Origin: Aselliscus stoliczkanus
Taxonomy: Eukaryota; Chordata; Mammalia; Chiroptera; Hipposideridae
Assembly (NCBI GenBank): GCA_033961575.1
Contig: CM066727.1
Span: 153,497,434-153,561,433, forward strand
DNA length: 64,000 nucleotides
Reading direction: 5' to 3'
A model generated the notes under the pieces. It did no database searches. It had not been told where the DNA came from and was given only the letters and a program-made list of their open reading frames with translations. Positions 36,935 through 50,502 of this stretch are shown here, piece after piece. A program made the position numbers and the translations under genes. Position 1 is the stretch's first letter; every line of letters begins with the position of its first letter.

Positions 36935-39900
36935 CATAACATGCCTCTTTGATGGTACAGTTTCCCCTGGAAGTGGTCAGCAGCCCAGGGTGGCAGCAAA
37001 GAAGGGTTGTTTGGAGGCTGAAGGGGTGGGAGGTGGGGTGTAGGGGCTGGTGGGAGTGGTGGGAGAATAGATGGGCCAGGAAGTTGAGAGAAACACAAGG
37101 AGGGCAGCTTAGGCAATGGAGGGAACTTGAGTGTGATGTTCCTGGTGGCTGAGGATGGGAGGCTGGTTAGAAGGACTGCTACAGGCCCGGGAAGCCCAAA
37201 GGCCCTAGTCACCTAGTCAGCATCAGAAACCTGATGTGGTCAGCAGTATGCAGTCTGTGCTCAGTAGTCCCATGGGATGGTGCTGAGCTTTGGGGTTCTT
37301 GAAGAAAACCCTCCCCAGGCTTTTCTCTCTCACTTTCTGCTCCAGAGGCCATTTCGTGATCTTAGAGGCAAGTCTTCTTTCTTTTCTTTAACCCCCACAC
37401 TGACCCTGTTCTACCTCAGTGCCCTCTTGGTAAACAGGCTTGGTGCCCTCAGCCTTGGTGATTCATACTTCAGTTTCTATCCAGGCATGCCCAGTGGTCA
37501 CGCAGGATGGCTCTTCTGGTCATTCTCCTTTTGTTGTGGACCTCTGAGCTTTTGTCTATATGGCCCCCGCTTCTCCATGGTCTCGGGGAGGCCACAGTCC
37601 AGAGCTTCATACCACACATTTCTGGTACTGCTCGTGCTACAACCTCCCTACCTCATGGCCACGCCTCCCTGCAGTCACCAGGCACACCACTTCATAACTG
37701 TGGGAAGGCCCCTTTCATTTTATTATCTGACTTCTTGAGAACACACAGGCTCCCTATTGGCCCATACCACCCAGTCAAACATACGATTTTCTAAATTTGG
37801 AGCAGATATTAGAAATTATTTAGTCTGTTAGAGGTCCAGAGATGATAAGTGGTTTGTCTAGGACAGAACCCAAACCGGCAGTCAAGACTTCTACATGAAA
37901 TCCATCCAGACTTACTTCCCTTACACATAAAAATAGTGTACAGAGACTGACCATTTGCTCTCCTAAGAGCTTTCCATGGATTATTTATTTAATCTTTACA
38001 AAAAGCCCAGGAAGGAGGTACTACCATTCATACCATTGTAGAGATGAGGAATTGAGGCATAGAGAGATTAAATAATTTACCCAAGGTCACCCAGCTAATC
38101 CCAGTCCTCTCCTTGCCTGGAAAGTCCCTGCCCCCTCTTTTCCATCTGGAACACAAGAGTCTATGGCTCTCACCTGCCTACACCCCCTTCTCCTAGGTGA
38201 GTGCTCAGTCTGCCTTCTGGCCACAGATGATTGCATCAGGGTTGGGCATCTGAACCAAGGGAAAGCAATAAATAGACTGGCCAAGCTACTCAGCTGCTCT
38301 TTCATGAGCATTTGAACTAACGAGGCATGGAAAGCAAGTTACTTAGATGGTGGCATGTGCTACAGAGTAGTACTTGGAAGCCATGCTGGGCCCTGCGGCA
38401 GCAGGGTGAGCCAGGACAGGGATCAGAGGCAGGGAGAAGCGGAGGTGCAGGGAGAGAGATGACCTAAGTGTGCCTGCTGGTGCGTGAGTGTGCGCACACA
38501 CCCTCCAGCCTCACCCCCTCTAACAGTCAAATTATCCTCAACACATACCCAGCCCAGTGTCTTCTCAGATCCCATGAGATCTGGCTGTATTTTCTACTAC
38601 TGGTTTCTTTGAAATTCCCATGCATCTTTCCAGGAAATCCTCTTTTTTTACTTCCACTGGTTTGAGTGTGTTTGTCTTGTAACCTAGGAACGGAACCTGG
38701 CTAGAACACCAGCTCCAGGGGCCCTACCTATCCATCAGCTCAGGGTCTGACTCCTTCAGAAGTGCCCCCTCTCCCCCACCGCTGCCCCCGCACTCCTACC
38801 AGGTGTGTTCATCTCTCCTTCCTCAGATATAGATTGTCATCTCCACCGCTTCCATTTTCCTCCCGACATTCAGTAAATACTTGTTGATTGATGGAATCTT
38901 CTAACTTTGGGGCACCTATTTCTAATTTTTACCATCTGGAGTTGGGCTGTCTTTATTGCCATAGTTTTATGTTCTGGCAAATCCACACCTCCATCTATCA
39001 TTTATTTATCCTGGGAACATGTATTGAATGTCTATGTGCCAGGCACTGGACTAGGCCTTGGGAATGGTTCAGATGAAGTTCTTAACTTCTTGTCCTGTAG
39101 GAGCTCACAGTCCAGGAGGGAAATCCAGATAACCCTCGACCAAGCGGTCACACCATCACAGCCCTTGGTTTCTTGATCCCAGATACACACAACACACACA
39201 CACACTTCTAGACATGACGATTAGCCCTGTAACGTTGTCATACACGCACAAACATGGGCTCCATCTCATTTTCTCCTCCCCATTCCTCCATCCCCTTCTT
39301 CACACCAAGTGCCCTGCCCTGCCCTCCGCTATTCTCACGCTCACACTGTTCAGGAAGATGCCCTGGAGTTCTCACTCTACCCTCCACTCTCCCTCCTTTT
39401 TGATCATTCTGTGGTACAAGAATTGACACTATAGTCTGAGTGTGTGTGTGCCTTTATGCTATTTTAAGACCCCAGCACTTTGCAAAAACGTGGTGGAGAA
39501 TACTGCCAGAGCCAAAGGGTGGGGGAGGGAAGGCTGAGCAACCTGAGCCTGGGGCCGACTGGGCGTCTGGGAGGCAGGTTATCGGAGCCAGCTGCAAAGC
39601 CAGCTGGAACCTACGCTGTAAACCGCTGCTTGCCTGGCCCGATCTGGCCCAATCCAGTCTCCACCTTCTCTTTGCTGCCCAGCCCTCATGACTCCCCCCA
39701 CCATGGGTTACTTAGGAGTTTGCACACCAGGCAGCATGTAAAATTGTTGTGTTTCTGGAAACACACACACACACACGCAGAGAAGCCTTGAAATTCTTCT
39801 TGGAACAGATCCAGGGATTTATTTATGAAATTCCCAGGGGGTGGGAGAGACAGAAGTCTGGACTTTACAGACTGAGTGCTGTGCCGTCATATTATCAACA

Positions 39901-40571
39901 TAACCACCAGCTCTAGTGTGCACTTACTAAATGCCCAGTGCTAGCCTGGGCCAGGCTGGGCCGGGGTGGGGGTGGGCGGGGGAGAGTGTGAGGGGGGCAT
40001 GCACAGGTGCTCAGGGCTCCAGACAGTGGGGATGCCCTCCCCCAGCCCCCTATCTCCACCAGAGGAAAAAACAAACACAGTAGTGACATATCTTGACCAT
40101 GATCTCCCCTCTACTCTCTCTCCCACCAGCCTCCACTTCCTCGCTTTCTGGCCCTTCTCCCTGAGTCTGCAGCCTGTCTCCCCCTTGCCCACTCCACTTT
40201 GGTGTCCATGATGTCCTATGGGTGGATGTCTGGGTCCTCTAAGGAAAGGCTTCATGGCTGGTTTTTACACGAGTGAGAAATTGGGAGCTGGTTATAATGC
40301 ACAAAATCTTCTACTCTGACCCTTTGCAGTTGGGCATGGAACAGAAATAAGGTTTATATGGAGGCATGGTGGGATGTGCCAGCTGCTGGAGAAAGCCGGG
40401 ATGTCCAAGTCTCTTAGGATGGTTCGAAGCCTCTCCAGGGACATACTGGGGGTGCCTCAGAGGGAACTGGATGAAGGCAGAGAGTCAGGTTATGGAGCTA
40501 GGGAGAGGACATTAATTCTGCTTCTGGTGGAAAAGTGCGTAGCAACTTCCTGCTTCAAGATAAGCCTTCAG

Positions 40572-40694
40572 GGTCCGGCCGAGTGGCGCGGTGGTTAAGA
40601 GCTGGCTTGGGACACCAGCGGCCCCAGTTCAGATCCCACATATGAGAGCCAGTGACACTGCCCTCAAAAAAAAAAAAAAAAGTGGAAAAAAAAA
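40572..40694 (+). mobile_element. Short SINE (family A)
   Basis: A GTCCGGCCGAGTGGCGCGGT head, CTGCCCTC end and long A tail. Perfect duplication AAGATAAGCCTTCAG at 40557-40571 and 40695-40709. Confidence 0.92.
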
Positions 40695-41664
40695 AAGATA
40701 AGCCTTCAGATCTCTGCCCCTCATCAGCTCCCTGCGCCTTATGTAGCCCACCATCAGAGAGGGAACTTGGCAGGACTTGAAGCTTCTTTCTGTTACCTCC
40801 CTCGACTCTGTAGAGGTGGGAAGGGGTGGGTCTAAACGTGTCTTCAGTTTCCCTTATACATCCTGCCTTTGAGGGGGAAGGTATAGGATCATTATCTGTG
40901 CAATGATGGATCTTATGCAAATGTCGTGATTTTCCTTCAAGAACTTAGAGGTAAAGGTAAGCTCTAAGTTGAAAATATGGAATAATTTGTCAAAGATGAG
41001 ACAGAAAGACAGATAGTTAGACAGAAGGCTACTGTATTTACCACAGGGATTGTGGGACTTTTAAAAATCAAAGTCACCATCTAGAAAATAACCAAATCAG
41101 GGGACAAGTAATTAAATATATTAAATAAAAAGTAGAGACTGGAAGAACAATAGGGACAGTGTCATTTAGAGTCTTCCCTACCCTAAGCAGCCTAAGTTGC
41201 TGAGATTTAGGTTCCCCGCTCTGTTTAGGGAAAAAAACCCAAAAGTGTGAGTGGCCTCACAGACCTCTGAAAGTTTCTCCCTCCTTTTGGAAGCCCGAGT
41301 CTGGTTACACAGAATGAGTTGGGGTGGGGAGTTGTACCTTCTAACAGCCTCTCCCAGGTGAGCAAGCAGGTGTGGACAGGCTCACCTGCCTGGGAAGCCT
41401 GTTTTGAGTAGGCGGGCCCATTCCTGGGTGGGAGGAGGACAGCGTCAGCCTGCCAGGGCCTGTGTGAGCGCTTGTGTGAATGTGTTAGGTAAGGGTTGGC
41501 ACAGTGCTGAAAGCACGGAAACGCGCCCCCCCCCGTCCCCCCCCACACACCCTAAAGCTATACTAAGCAAACATGACCTGCCTCTCCAGGCTTATGGGCA
41601 AATGTACCCATGTGAACACATGAAGGTCCAGATCTATTTCCAGGTACTTTAGCAGAAGAAAAGC

Positions 41665-41830
41665 CATGGGCTCTGAGGTCAAACCGACCTAAGTTCAAAT
41701 CCCAGCTCTGTTACTTATTAGCTGTGTGATTTGGGGCCCATCACTTAACCTCTCAGACCTTTGGGCTCCTCACCTGTAATGTGGCAATACTAATTTTTAT
41801 CTTGCAAAATTTTTGTGACAAGAATGAAAC
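41665..41830 (+). repeat. MIR element
   Basis: TAAGTTCAAATCCCAGCTCT, TTACTTATTAGCTGTGTGAT and CACTTAACCTCTCAGACCTT are in MIR order. Confidence 0.75.
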
Positions 41831-42904
41831 CATCCTCTATCAATTGCCAAGGGCTGTGGACAGGAGACTTACGACTTCCAGAGGTCTATAATGCAAACTG
41901 CCAGCTTCTAACCTTACCATACCGGTCGCCTCACCTGTAAAGCAGGGATAATGATGATCCTACCTCATAGGTTTGTCGTGAGGATCAAACGAGGCAATAC
42001 ATACACAGCACATTTAATGGTGTCTGGCCATAGTAAGTACTCAAAACATATCAGGTGTTGTTCTACACATCACCTAGCTTGTACTCACATCTCTTTGTCT
42101 CAGGACCAGCCCCACTACAGAGCCCCTGTCCCAGCTTGCCCTGCTTGTGGCTTCTGGCCAGTTTTGTCTTACAGTAAAATCTTATTTTCCCCCAAGCTGG
42201 TCCTTCCCAGGCGTGCTGTTGCCATGGGAACCTCCAGAGACCACCTGGGTTTGGGGGAGGAAGAGGTTGTGGATCAAAGCCAAGGAATCCCACCACAACG
42301 GTTGCAGCCACAACAATAGTGGACCAGCCACCACACTAGCCCCCAGAAGAGATCCAGACAGTGGGGATCAGAGGGAGGAGTTTATGAGGTCACTCCTGCT
42401 CTGCCCCACTGCTGGCCAGGTGAGTGAATTGCCATGTTTCAATACTTTCCACTACCTGGCTCCATCATCTTTTCAGAAATGGATGGCAGTGCAGGACACC
42501 ATTGTTTCCTTGTGGGGCTGAGCAAATGCATGGCTCAGGATAGAGATTTATAATTGATTTATTACTCTTCTTTACCTTCGAGACAAACTATGCGAGTCCA
42601 GAATAAGTATAAATAACTCACTGAGATAGAGAAACGGAGGCCGCAGAGCATCTAAGTGACTTGCTGGAGTCATTTAGTCAGCACCTGGAACCCAAGTCTT
42701 TTGTTCTTTGCCATTACCCCGAAATGCCTGGGACTGTAGGGGAGCCTGCCTTGGAGGGTGCAGGGGAGGGAGGGAAGAGAGCCAAGAGTTGGTCCCCTAA
42801 CCCAATGCACACCATCTGTCTCTCCTCTGAGAAGTGATTCTGAGAGGACGAAAACCACTCTCCATTCCACCCCTACTAAAATTCCACACTTGAAAATGAA
42901 GGCA

Positions 42905-43351
42905 GGGCCAGCCGAGTGGCGCATTGGTTAAGCGCTGGTTTTGGGACCAGGGGCCCCGGTTCGGATCCCACATGAGGGCCAGTGACACTGCCTTCTACAG
43001 CTAACAGCAGCTCCACCTGGAGCTGGGCTGTGCGAGCCCCGGAGATGGTGTGGGCTGTAGCCCCTGCTGCAGTGGGCTGCCATAGGCTACAGTGAGTGGC
43101 CCGCAGCCAGCATGAGCGGCTGGCAGCCAGCATGAGCTGCCAATAGCCGCGGTGAGCGACATCCAGAGGCCAGAGACCGATCTGCCTCATCCGGGAGGAG
43201 CGCAATCACGATACCAACAGTGAGGCAACATCCTCCGCAACTAAAACTGAAGAACAGGGGGACAGCAACTTGTCTGTTCCCCTTCCCCGATTCCCCAACG
43301 CTGTTCCCCTCCGCCAATTCCCCAATAAAATCTTAAAAAAAAAAAAAAAAA
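42905..43351 (+). mobile_element. Long SINE (family B)
   Basis: Head GGGCCAGCCGAGTGGCGCAT, the body and tail CCCCAATAAAATCTTAAAAA. Duplication GAAAATGAAGGCAG at 42892-42905 and 43352-43365. Confidence 0.92.
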
Positions 43352-43368
43352 GAAAATGAAGGCAGTCT

Positions 43369-43475
43369 TTTTTTTTTTTTTTGAGGGCAATGTCACTGGC
43401 CCGCATATGTGGGACCCGAACCAGGGCCGCTGGTGTCCCAAGCCAGCGTTTAACCACCGCGCCACTCGGCCGGCC
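43369..43475 (-). mobile_element. Short SINE (family A), inverted
   Basis: Poly(T), GAGGGCAATGTCACTGGCCC and a CCACTCGGCCGGCC end, with GGCAGTC on both sides. It lies immediately after the right duplication of the long SINE at 42905. Confidence 0.9.
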
Positions 43476-43504
43476 ATGGCAGTCATTTTTAAAGAGCAAA
43501 ATAG

Positions 43505-44200
43505 CAATACGTCAAGAGCCTTAAGGAATTTCTAAACTTGGACCCCACAATTCTACCCCTAGAAATTATCTCCCGGGTATCCATGTACTTCTTGACCCTG
43601 CAATTCCAGTTGTAGGAATTCATCCTAAAGAAATACTGTAATCAGGGCCGGCCGAGTGATGCGGTGGTTAAGCACTGGCTTGGGAAGCCAGCGGCCCCGA
43701 TTCGGGTCCCACATATGACGGCCAGAGACACTGCCCTCAAAAAGAAAAAAAAGAAAAGAAATACTGTAATCAGACATGAGCATAAAGATTTACTTCAGGA
43801 ATGTCATCAGAGGTGCAGCTGAAATAGTAAAATTTGGCAACAAATGAATATTCAAAAAATTAAGAATTGTTCATGTAAAGTTCATCTGTACAAAGGGTTG
43901 TAGACAAGTATTTAATGACACAAAAAAGATGTTGCTGATATACAATTAAAGTGGGAAAAGGCAGGTTATAAATAATATGTAGAGTATAATCTAATTTATT
44001 TTTAAATTATGCATAAAAAAAGCTGAAAGGATAGTTAGCAAACTGTTTACAAGAGTTATATCTGGATGGTGAAATTACAAATGTTTTCCTCTTGATTATC
44101 TTTGTCATCAACATTTTCAAAGATGACTATACATTATTTTTGTAATTAAAACAATCAATGGAAGCTAATTTAAAAGAGCCTCATCCACGAAGATATACAT
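43505..44200 (+). mobile_element. Diverged L1/HAL1-type 3' fragment interrupted by a SINE
   Basis: TTCTACCCCTAGAAATTATC and GTTGTAGGAATTCATCCTAA, then AATTTGGCAACAAATGAATA, are typical of old L1M/HAL1 3' ends. No coding capacity remains. Confidence 0.6.
43646..43754 (+). mobile_element. Short SINE (family A)
   Basis: It has the canonical head and B-box. A perfect 19-bp duplication AAAGAAATACTGTAATCAG is found at 43627-43645 and 43755-43773, the cleanest in the window. Confidence 0.95.
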
Positions 44201-47200
44201 TATAGAATGATTTATGTAGAGAAAAACAGAATATATATGCTTAATAAATTATATAATATACTATATTGAATATTATGCAATCATTATAATGAAGTCTGCA
44301 TAGAAATATTAAAATTTTTATGATGTGTTAAGGGAAAAACACCAGGCACAAAATGGAATGTTCACCATGATTATAATAAGTATGTTAAGCATGTACACAA
44401 AAAAAAGTTTACATCAATTTGGTAGGGCGAAATTTTTTTCCTTTCTTTCGAAATTACCAAAATATGATAACTTTGCCTTTACAATTGAAAACAAAAAAAA
44501 ATACTCATGGGAGGATAATAGCACCAAGCACTGGGGCCTACTTTGGAAACTATTCTAGAGAAATTAGTGCAGAGAATTCTGACATCCTTTCCTCAGTCCT
44601 CACCTCATTCATCCATTGAATATATTAATAATAATATTATTGTTATTATTTATTGAATACCTACCATATGTATACATACAATTTCTAACTTTTGCAATAA
44701 CTCTACAAGATAAGTAAACCACTTAGGACTTTGTTGGTTCCAAGTTAGAGAAAACCAGTCTAGTTATTCCAGAAAAAAAAATATTTTTTTCTTTTTTAGC
44801 TGAAGGATGCAGGGGTTTCTGCCAGGCTCGGGGCAGCTGGTCTCAGTCAATTACTGGAAGCAGGATGTCGAATGTACAAGTGACTCTTTCTCTGTTTCTA
44901 TCCTCTTTTCCTCTCTAGGTCTTCACTGCATGTGTCATCTGCTTTTATCTTCTTTGATGCAGACCAGCTTTCCCTGCTTCCCATCCACACAGGAATATGG
45001 CTCCTGACAGCCGTTGGGTCTCTGCCTGGTCCAGCTGCAGAGGAAAGACTCCAGTGTGACTCTCTCTGGATCCCCACTCCTCATTCAGGAGGTAGAGACT
45101 GATGGTCCAGCTCAGATCAGGTGCGCACCGCTTACCCAATTATCTGTTGGGAGTGGGTCATGTTGTAAGAACATAGCTTCCAGGAAACGCCACTGTTCCT
45201 ATACAAATAGGAAAGAGGGGGCAATTCCCAGAAAAAGTATGAGAGAGTGGATAGGTGGAGGGTGGGTCAGGTAGTTGAAAAGAAATATCAGTATATGCCA
45301 TACATAGTAGATATTATTATTTCTCTTTCTACAGAGGAAGACACCGAGGTTCAGAGAGGTTAGTCAACAGGCTTAAGGTCACACCTACAGTTCAAAAACA
45401 ATACAGCTGGAACTCAAATCTAGGTCTGCCTCTCTCCGCAGTCCACTTCATCATACCACCACACACATTTACTAATAAATGCAAATTAGTCAGACTAAGA
45501 GTATTCCAGACAGAGGGGCAGTGCGTGCAAAGGACCAGAGACAAAAATGAACCGTGGGTCTAAGGAGTGGAAAGGAAGAAGCCAAGTGTGGTTGGAACAT
45601 GAAGAGGAAAGGAGGGCTGTGGAAAGAGATGTGACCAGAGCTGTAGGCCTGATCAGATCAATAACAAGGGATAAGGAGTTGGAATTTAACCTGAGTGCAG
45701 TGACATTCAGAGGAGAGCGTTATGGAATATTGATTTGTATTTTAGAGGAACTTGTCCAGCTTCAGTGTGAAGGATGAACTGGAGGGACTAGATGGATGCA
45801 GGAGAAATAGGAGGAGGTTCCATTAACCCAGGTGAGAGATGTTTATAACTCAGACCAGGGTATGGGTGGAGAAAGGTGGCCAAAGTTGGAGACATAATTT
45901 GGAGGCAGAATGGACAAGACTTTGGGATGGATGGATGGATGGATGGATGGATGGATGGATGGATGGACGATGGATGGATGTGTGGGGATAAGTCATGAAT
46001 GAATCTGGTATGGTTTGCTTGGATAGTAAAATTATTCTCTGAACATCAGAGATAGAGCAGGTTTGGGATGACAGATAACGAGTTCCGTTTTGGACATGAT
46101 AAATTTGAGGGTGTTGAGGAGACATCCAAGAAGCCTTCCAGAAATGTCTGGGTCTTGAGGTTCTGGAGCTCAGGAGGGAGGCATGGGGTGGAAACAAAGA
46201 TGTGTAACTCACCTGTGAGCATTCAAGCATCCCTGAGCTTCCCCAGGAGGCATGTGTAGATGGAGAGGAGGATGTGGGACAGGACACTGAGAACACCAGC
46301 ATTTACGGGAGAGGCAAAGAAGAGAGGCCTGCAAAGAAATCTGAGAAGGTGCCCCCCAGAGAGGCAGGAGGGAGACCAGCAGAGAGTGGCAGGAAAGTCA
46401 AGAGGTTGGAGTGGCCAGCAGTCAAATGTTGCCCAGAGGTCGAGTTAGATAAGGAAGGACTGATAAGGACCGGATTCCTTAACAGGGCGGCCGGTGGTAA
46501 CCTCCAAGAGATCAGGTTCTATGGCAGAGCCAGAAGGTAGTGTGAGCTGAGGAGTGAGTGGGAGGTGAGGAAGCAGAGACTTTTCCAATAAATGTGACCA
46601 TGAACAGGAGGGGAGAGAGATTGGGAAGGTTAGGTTGGAAGTTGGAAAGGGGGTTAGAGTGGAGAGTTTTTTGTTTGTTTGTTTTGGTTTTTGTGCTTTT
46701 TGCTTTTTGTTTTTTTGCAGCAAGTTTACCTCCTGGTGGGAAGGACCTGATAGAGAAGGACAAGTTGAGGATTCATTAAAAATTGTGAAGGGTCATTAAA
46801 ATTGAGGAACCTGAAAGAGGGACCTGAGGAGAGCTTGTAGGTTTCATGTCAGCAGTTGAAACCATCTTAAGGTTTCCATTTTCTCTATGAAACAAAAGGC
46901 AAAATTAGTGGAGATTTGAGAGTCACAACCCTATCATGTAGACAACAGTGATAAATCTGTTTTTGCATTTTTACATCAATATTATGGAATCAAATTCTGA
47001 AATATGCAACATAAGTGCAACTCTGGAAGAATTGTCCAAAGGCCAGTTTGAATTAGTGAGCATTGGTTTAGAAAAAAACAGGAAATAAATAATTTTATTC
47101 ATTTCAGGTACATACAGTAACACAAAATATTACCTAGTGGTTGGAAAAGAATCACTTGTAATTAGCATAAAAATTGTTTGGAATATAAATTAGTTTTTCT

Positions 47201-48298
47201 GAAGTACTTGACTATGCTTAAAAACAGTACATTAGTATTTTAAGAATTCCCCTTGTGGGTTGAAACCACTTTATATCTATTTTAAGGCCTTGTTAAGTCT
47301 GCTTCAATGTAGCTAAATTTTTTTTTCTGGAAAAGATACCGGCTACATCAGAAAACAGTTTTTGGCAAAGGTAAAACTGTGCACTGCACAGGCGCTTTCC
47401 AAAGGCCATTTCCACCAGAGAGCAGGTCTGATTGCTGGAGATTGTTACTAAGGGAACAGTGGGGTGTGAATATAAATTTCATTTCACAAAAGACCTAAGT
47501 AAAGTATTGATCCAAAGGGAGCAGCCAGTGAGTCCAGGATGAGGAGGCTTTTCTATCGAAATAAACACACACACACGCACACATACGTTACGTATACGTG
47601 TATGTATGTATATATGCAATCATCAGCTTTCACCTTGACCTTCAAATCTCTCCTTTTTAGCTGCTGCCCAGATGAGGAGACCAGGAGATTAGAGAGCCAG
47701 GGTCTGGGGAGGGGTCCTGCCTTTTTCTCCTCTCACTTGACAGAGGAACAAAGTGACAGTATTGACACCAAGCCGGCCTGTAGCTCTGTACAACAAAAGC
47801 CATGAATACTCTCTGTGAGGATAGCATACTATCATTAGTACAATAATAATGATTATTATCATTATTATTATCATTATTTTATTATTATTTATTGAACAAC
47901 AATTCTGGCCAGGCCTTTTGCCCACCATGAGCACAATCGCCTCCTCACAACTACCTAATGTCTTATCCCCACTTCAGGATGAGGAAGCTGAGGATTCTGT
48001 GCTGTTTCATGCCCAGGATGGCAAGCTCATGTGAGTGGCTGAGTCAGGACTCAAACTCTGCAGTCCGTGGTTTTGTTAACTCTTCCCCCTGTACGGGCCT
48101 CAGGTTAATCACGTGGTAGAGCGTTATCATCACAGACCTGTGCTAGTCGTCAAGGCGCTTCTCAGCTTTCATTTTCTACCTCTTTCTCCAATCCCCTTTT
48201 CAATCTCCATCCACCTTACCTCTCTCACCCCACAGGCACTCCAGTGAGCATGCTCATGTCCTCAAATACATGCGTATCCTTATTAAGAATGTAGTGCT
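44201..48298. other. Intergenic: simple repeats and ancient repeats
   Basis: It holds MIR-like sequence near 45280-45480, L2-like sequence at 45.5-46.8 kb, a (GGAT)n tract at 45925, an AC/TATG-rich tract near 47566-47618 and an ATT-rich L2/MIR copy near 47830-48060. No gene is supported. Confidence 0.6.
45925..45980 (+). repeat. (GGAT)n microsatellite
   Basis: About ten perfect GGAT units, then two interrupted ones. The complement explains the proline/serine/histidine-repeat frame on the minus strand. Confidence 0.95.
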
Positions 48299-48406
48299 GG
48301 GCCGGCCGAGTGGCGCAGTGGGTAAGCGCTGGCTTGGGAAGCCAGCGGCCCTGGTTCGGGTCCCACATATGAGGGCCAGTGATACTGCCCTCAGAAAAAC
48401 AAAAGA
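48299..48406 (+). mobile_element. Short SINE (family A)
   Basis: A GGGCCGGCCGAGTGGCGCAG head, GGTTCGGGTCCC box and CTGCCCTC end with a short A-rich tail. Confidence 0.88.
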
Positions 48407-48408
48407 AC

Positions 48409-48740
48409 ACATAACATAAGGCCTACCCTCAGCGTACTTTGCAGTAGGTAACACAGTATTGTTAGCTAAAGGCTCTATGCTGTGTAGTAGATCTCTGGGA
48501 CTTATTCACCTTGTAGAGCTGAAATTGTGCACCTTTTGACTAACACCATCCCATCTCCACCTCCCCGTCAGCCCTGGCAGCCACCGTTCTACTCACTGCC
48601 TCCACAAGTTTGACTATTTAAAATTCCCCATCAAAGTGGTACCATGTAGTGTTTGCCCTTCTATATCTGGCTTATTTCACTTAGCCTGATGTCCCCCAGG
48701 TTCATCTGTTGTCACAAATGGCAGGATTTCCTTCTTTTTA
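48409..48740 (-). mobile_element. Older L1 3' part, left of a nested insertion
   Basis: It is the complement of an L1M 3' region (TTGCCCTTCTATATCTGGCT, TTATTTCACTTAGCCTGATG, CACAAATGGCAGGATTTCCT). Its continuation (TGGCTGAATAATATTCCGTT) resumes at 50627, so everything between is inserted. Confidence 0.8.
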
Positions 48741-48765
48741 TTTATTTTTAGTTATTTATTTTTTT

Positions 48766-48854
48766 GAGGGCAGTGTCACTGGCCCTCATATGTGGGACCA
48801 AACCGGGATCGCTGGCTTCCCAAGTGCTTAACCACTGCGCCACTCGGCCGTCCC
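48766..48854 (-). mobile_element. Short SINE (family A), inverted and degraded
   Basis: GAGGGCAGTGTCACTGGCCC is followed by a shortened anticodon-arm region and CCACTCGGCCGTCCC. A poly(T)-rich run precedes it. Confidence 0.8.
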
Positions 48855-48859
48855 TCCTT

Positions 48860-49016
48860 TTTATTTTTATTTTTTTTTTTTTAGTTGAGCCATCCTGCCA
48901 CCTGTTGGCAGCACAGCGGCAGCTCAGCTCAGGCTGGGCATTGAACTGCTGTTGCTCAGAGCTCAGCTTGCACTTTTGAGCGAGCTCTTAACCAACTGAG
49001 CCACTCGGTCGGCCCT
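48860..49016 (-). mobile_element. tRNA-derived SINE (family D), inverted
   Basis: A poly(T) run, then GAGCCATCCTGCCACCTGTT, TGAACTGCTGTTGCTCAGAG and a CCACTCGGTCGGCCC end, matching the copy at 36781. The target motif TTTCCTTCTTTTTATTTATT occurs both upstream (48728) and downstream (49021). Confidence 0.82.
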
Positions 49017-49034
49017 AGGGTTTCCTTCTTTTTA

Positions 49035-50502
49035 TTTATTTTATTTTTTAATTATTTTATTGTGAAATAAGCATTTTTTTAAAAATTAGTTTCAGGTGTA
49101 CTACACAGTGCAATAGTTATACTCTTTACCCCTCAAAGTGACAACCCCACTCCCCCAATTCGCCACCCCACTCCTCCCCCCCATATCATACATATCTATT
49201 ATAATTCCTTTGACTCCCTTCCACTGTATAATCCACATCCTGTGACTATCTATATATTCAATTACAGTTGACATATAATATTATACAACATCAGCTTCAG
49301 GTGTACAGTGCAGTGATCAAGCCTCTACTCCATCCATTAAATGGTCTCCCCAACAAGACATGTGACCATTTGACACCCCACAAAATATTTACAACATTAT
49401 TGATTATATTCCCTGAACTCTCTTTCATATCCCTGTGGCAATATTGTAGTTGCCTATTTTTGCTGTCTAATCCCTTCCCCTTCTCCCTCATCCCCATTCC
49501 CCTCCCAACTAGCAACCCTCAGTTTTTCCTGTATATCTATGAGACTCTTTCTGTTTACTTTGCTCATTCATTCAGTTTTTCAGATTCCACATATAAGTGA
49601 AATCATATGGTATTTGTCTTTGACTGACTTATTTCACTTAACATAATAGTCTCTAGGTCCATCCATATCGTTGCAAATGGTACAATTTCATTCTTCTTTA
49701 TAGCGGAGTAATACTCCATTGTATAAATGTACCACAGTTTCTTAATCCAGTCATCTACCGATGGGCATTTCAGTTGTTTGCAAGTCTTGGCTGTTGTAAA
49801 TAGCGCTGCAATAAACATAGGGATGCATATATTTTTTCGAATTGCGTCTTGGATTCTTCTGGGTAGATACCCAAGAGTGGAATTGTTGGATCATACGGTA
49901 GTTCCATTTCCAGTTTTTTGAGATACCTCCATACTGATTTCCATAATGGCTGCACCATTCTGCAGTCCCACCAACAGTGCACCAGGGTTCCCTTTTCTCC
50001 ACAACCTTGCCAGCACTTGTTGTTTGTTGATTTGTTGATGATAGACATTCTGACTGGAGTGAGGTGGTATCTCATTGTGGTTTTAATTTGCATTTTTCTG
50101 ATGATTAGTGAGGTTGAACATTTTTTCATATGCCTGTTGGCCATCTGTATGTCCTCTTTAGAGAAATGCCTCTTCATATCCTCTGCCCATTTTTTAATTG
50201 GGTTGTTTGTTTTTTTGGTGTTGAGTTTCATGAGTGTTTTATAAATTTTGGATATTAACCCCTTATCAGATATATCGTTGGCAAATATCTTCTCCCATTT
50301 AGTAGGGTGCCCTTTTGTTTTATTGATGATTTCCTTTGCTGTGAAAAAACTTTTAAGTTTGATGTAATCCCATATGTTCATTTTTTCTTTTATTTCCCTT
50401 GCCCAAGGGGATATATCAGTAAAAATATTACTCAGGGTAATGTCTGCAAACTTACTCCCTATGTTTTCTTCTAGGAGTTTTATGGTTTCAGGTCTTACAT
50501 TT
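49035..50502 (-). mobile_element. 5'-truncated L1 fused to a U6 copy
   Basis: An L1 3' portion on the minus strand. An ORF2 C-terminal frame of about 240 residues ([20 protein letters not shown]..., [20 protein letters not shown]) is open to its stop near 49770, followed by a 3' UTR. The reverse transcriptase and endonuclease domains are absent, so it cannot move itself. Its truncated 5' end abuts the 3' end of a U6 snRNA sequence, and the whole unit is flanked by GGGTTTCCTTCTTTTTA (49018) and GGGTTTCTTTCTTTTTA (50610). Confidence 0.9.

Larger units (their letters stand above)
35912..42904. other. Intergenic: mostly unique sequence with scattered repeats
   Basis: It holds a (GA)n tract at 36.2 kb, SINEs at 36781 and 40572, MIRs near 38.0 kb, 41.67-41.83 kb and 41.93 kb, and L2-like blocks near 36.5-37.1 kb and 39.0 kb. 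C-runs lie at about 41527-41548. No gene with intact features is seen. Confidence 0.6.

Noticed and set aside
49918..50244. 108-residue hydrophobic plus-strand frame
   Set aside because: It is antisense to the L1 remnant and composition-driven.
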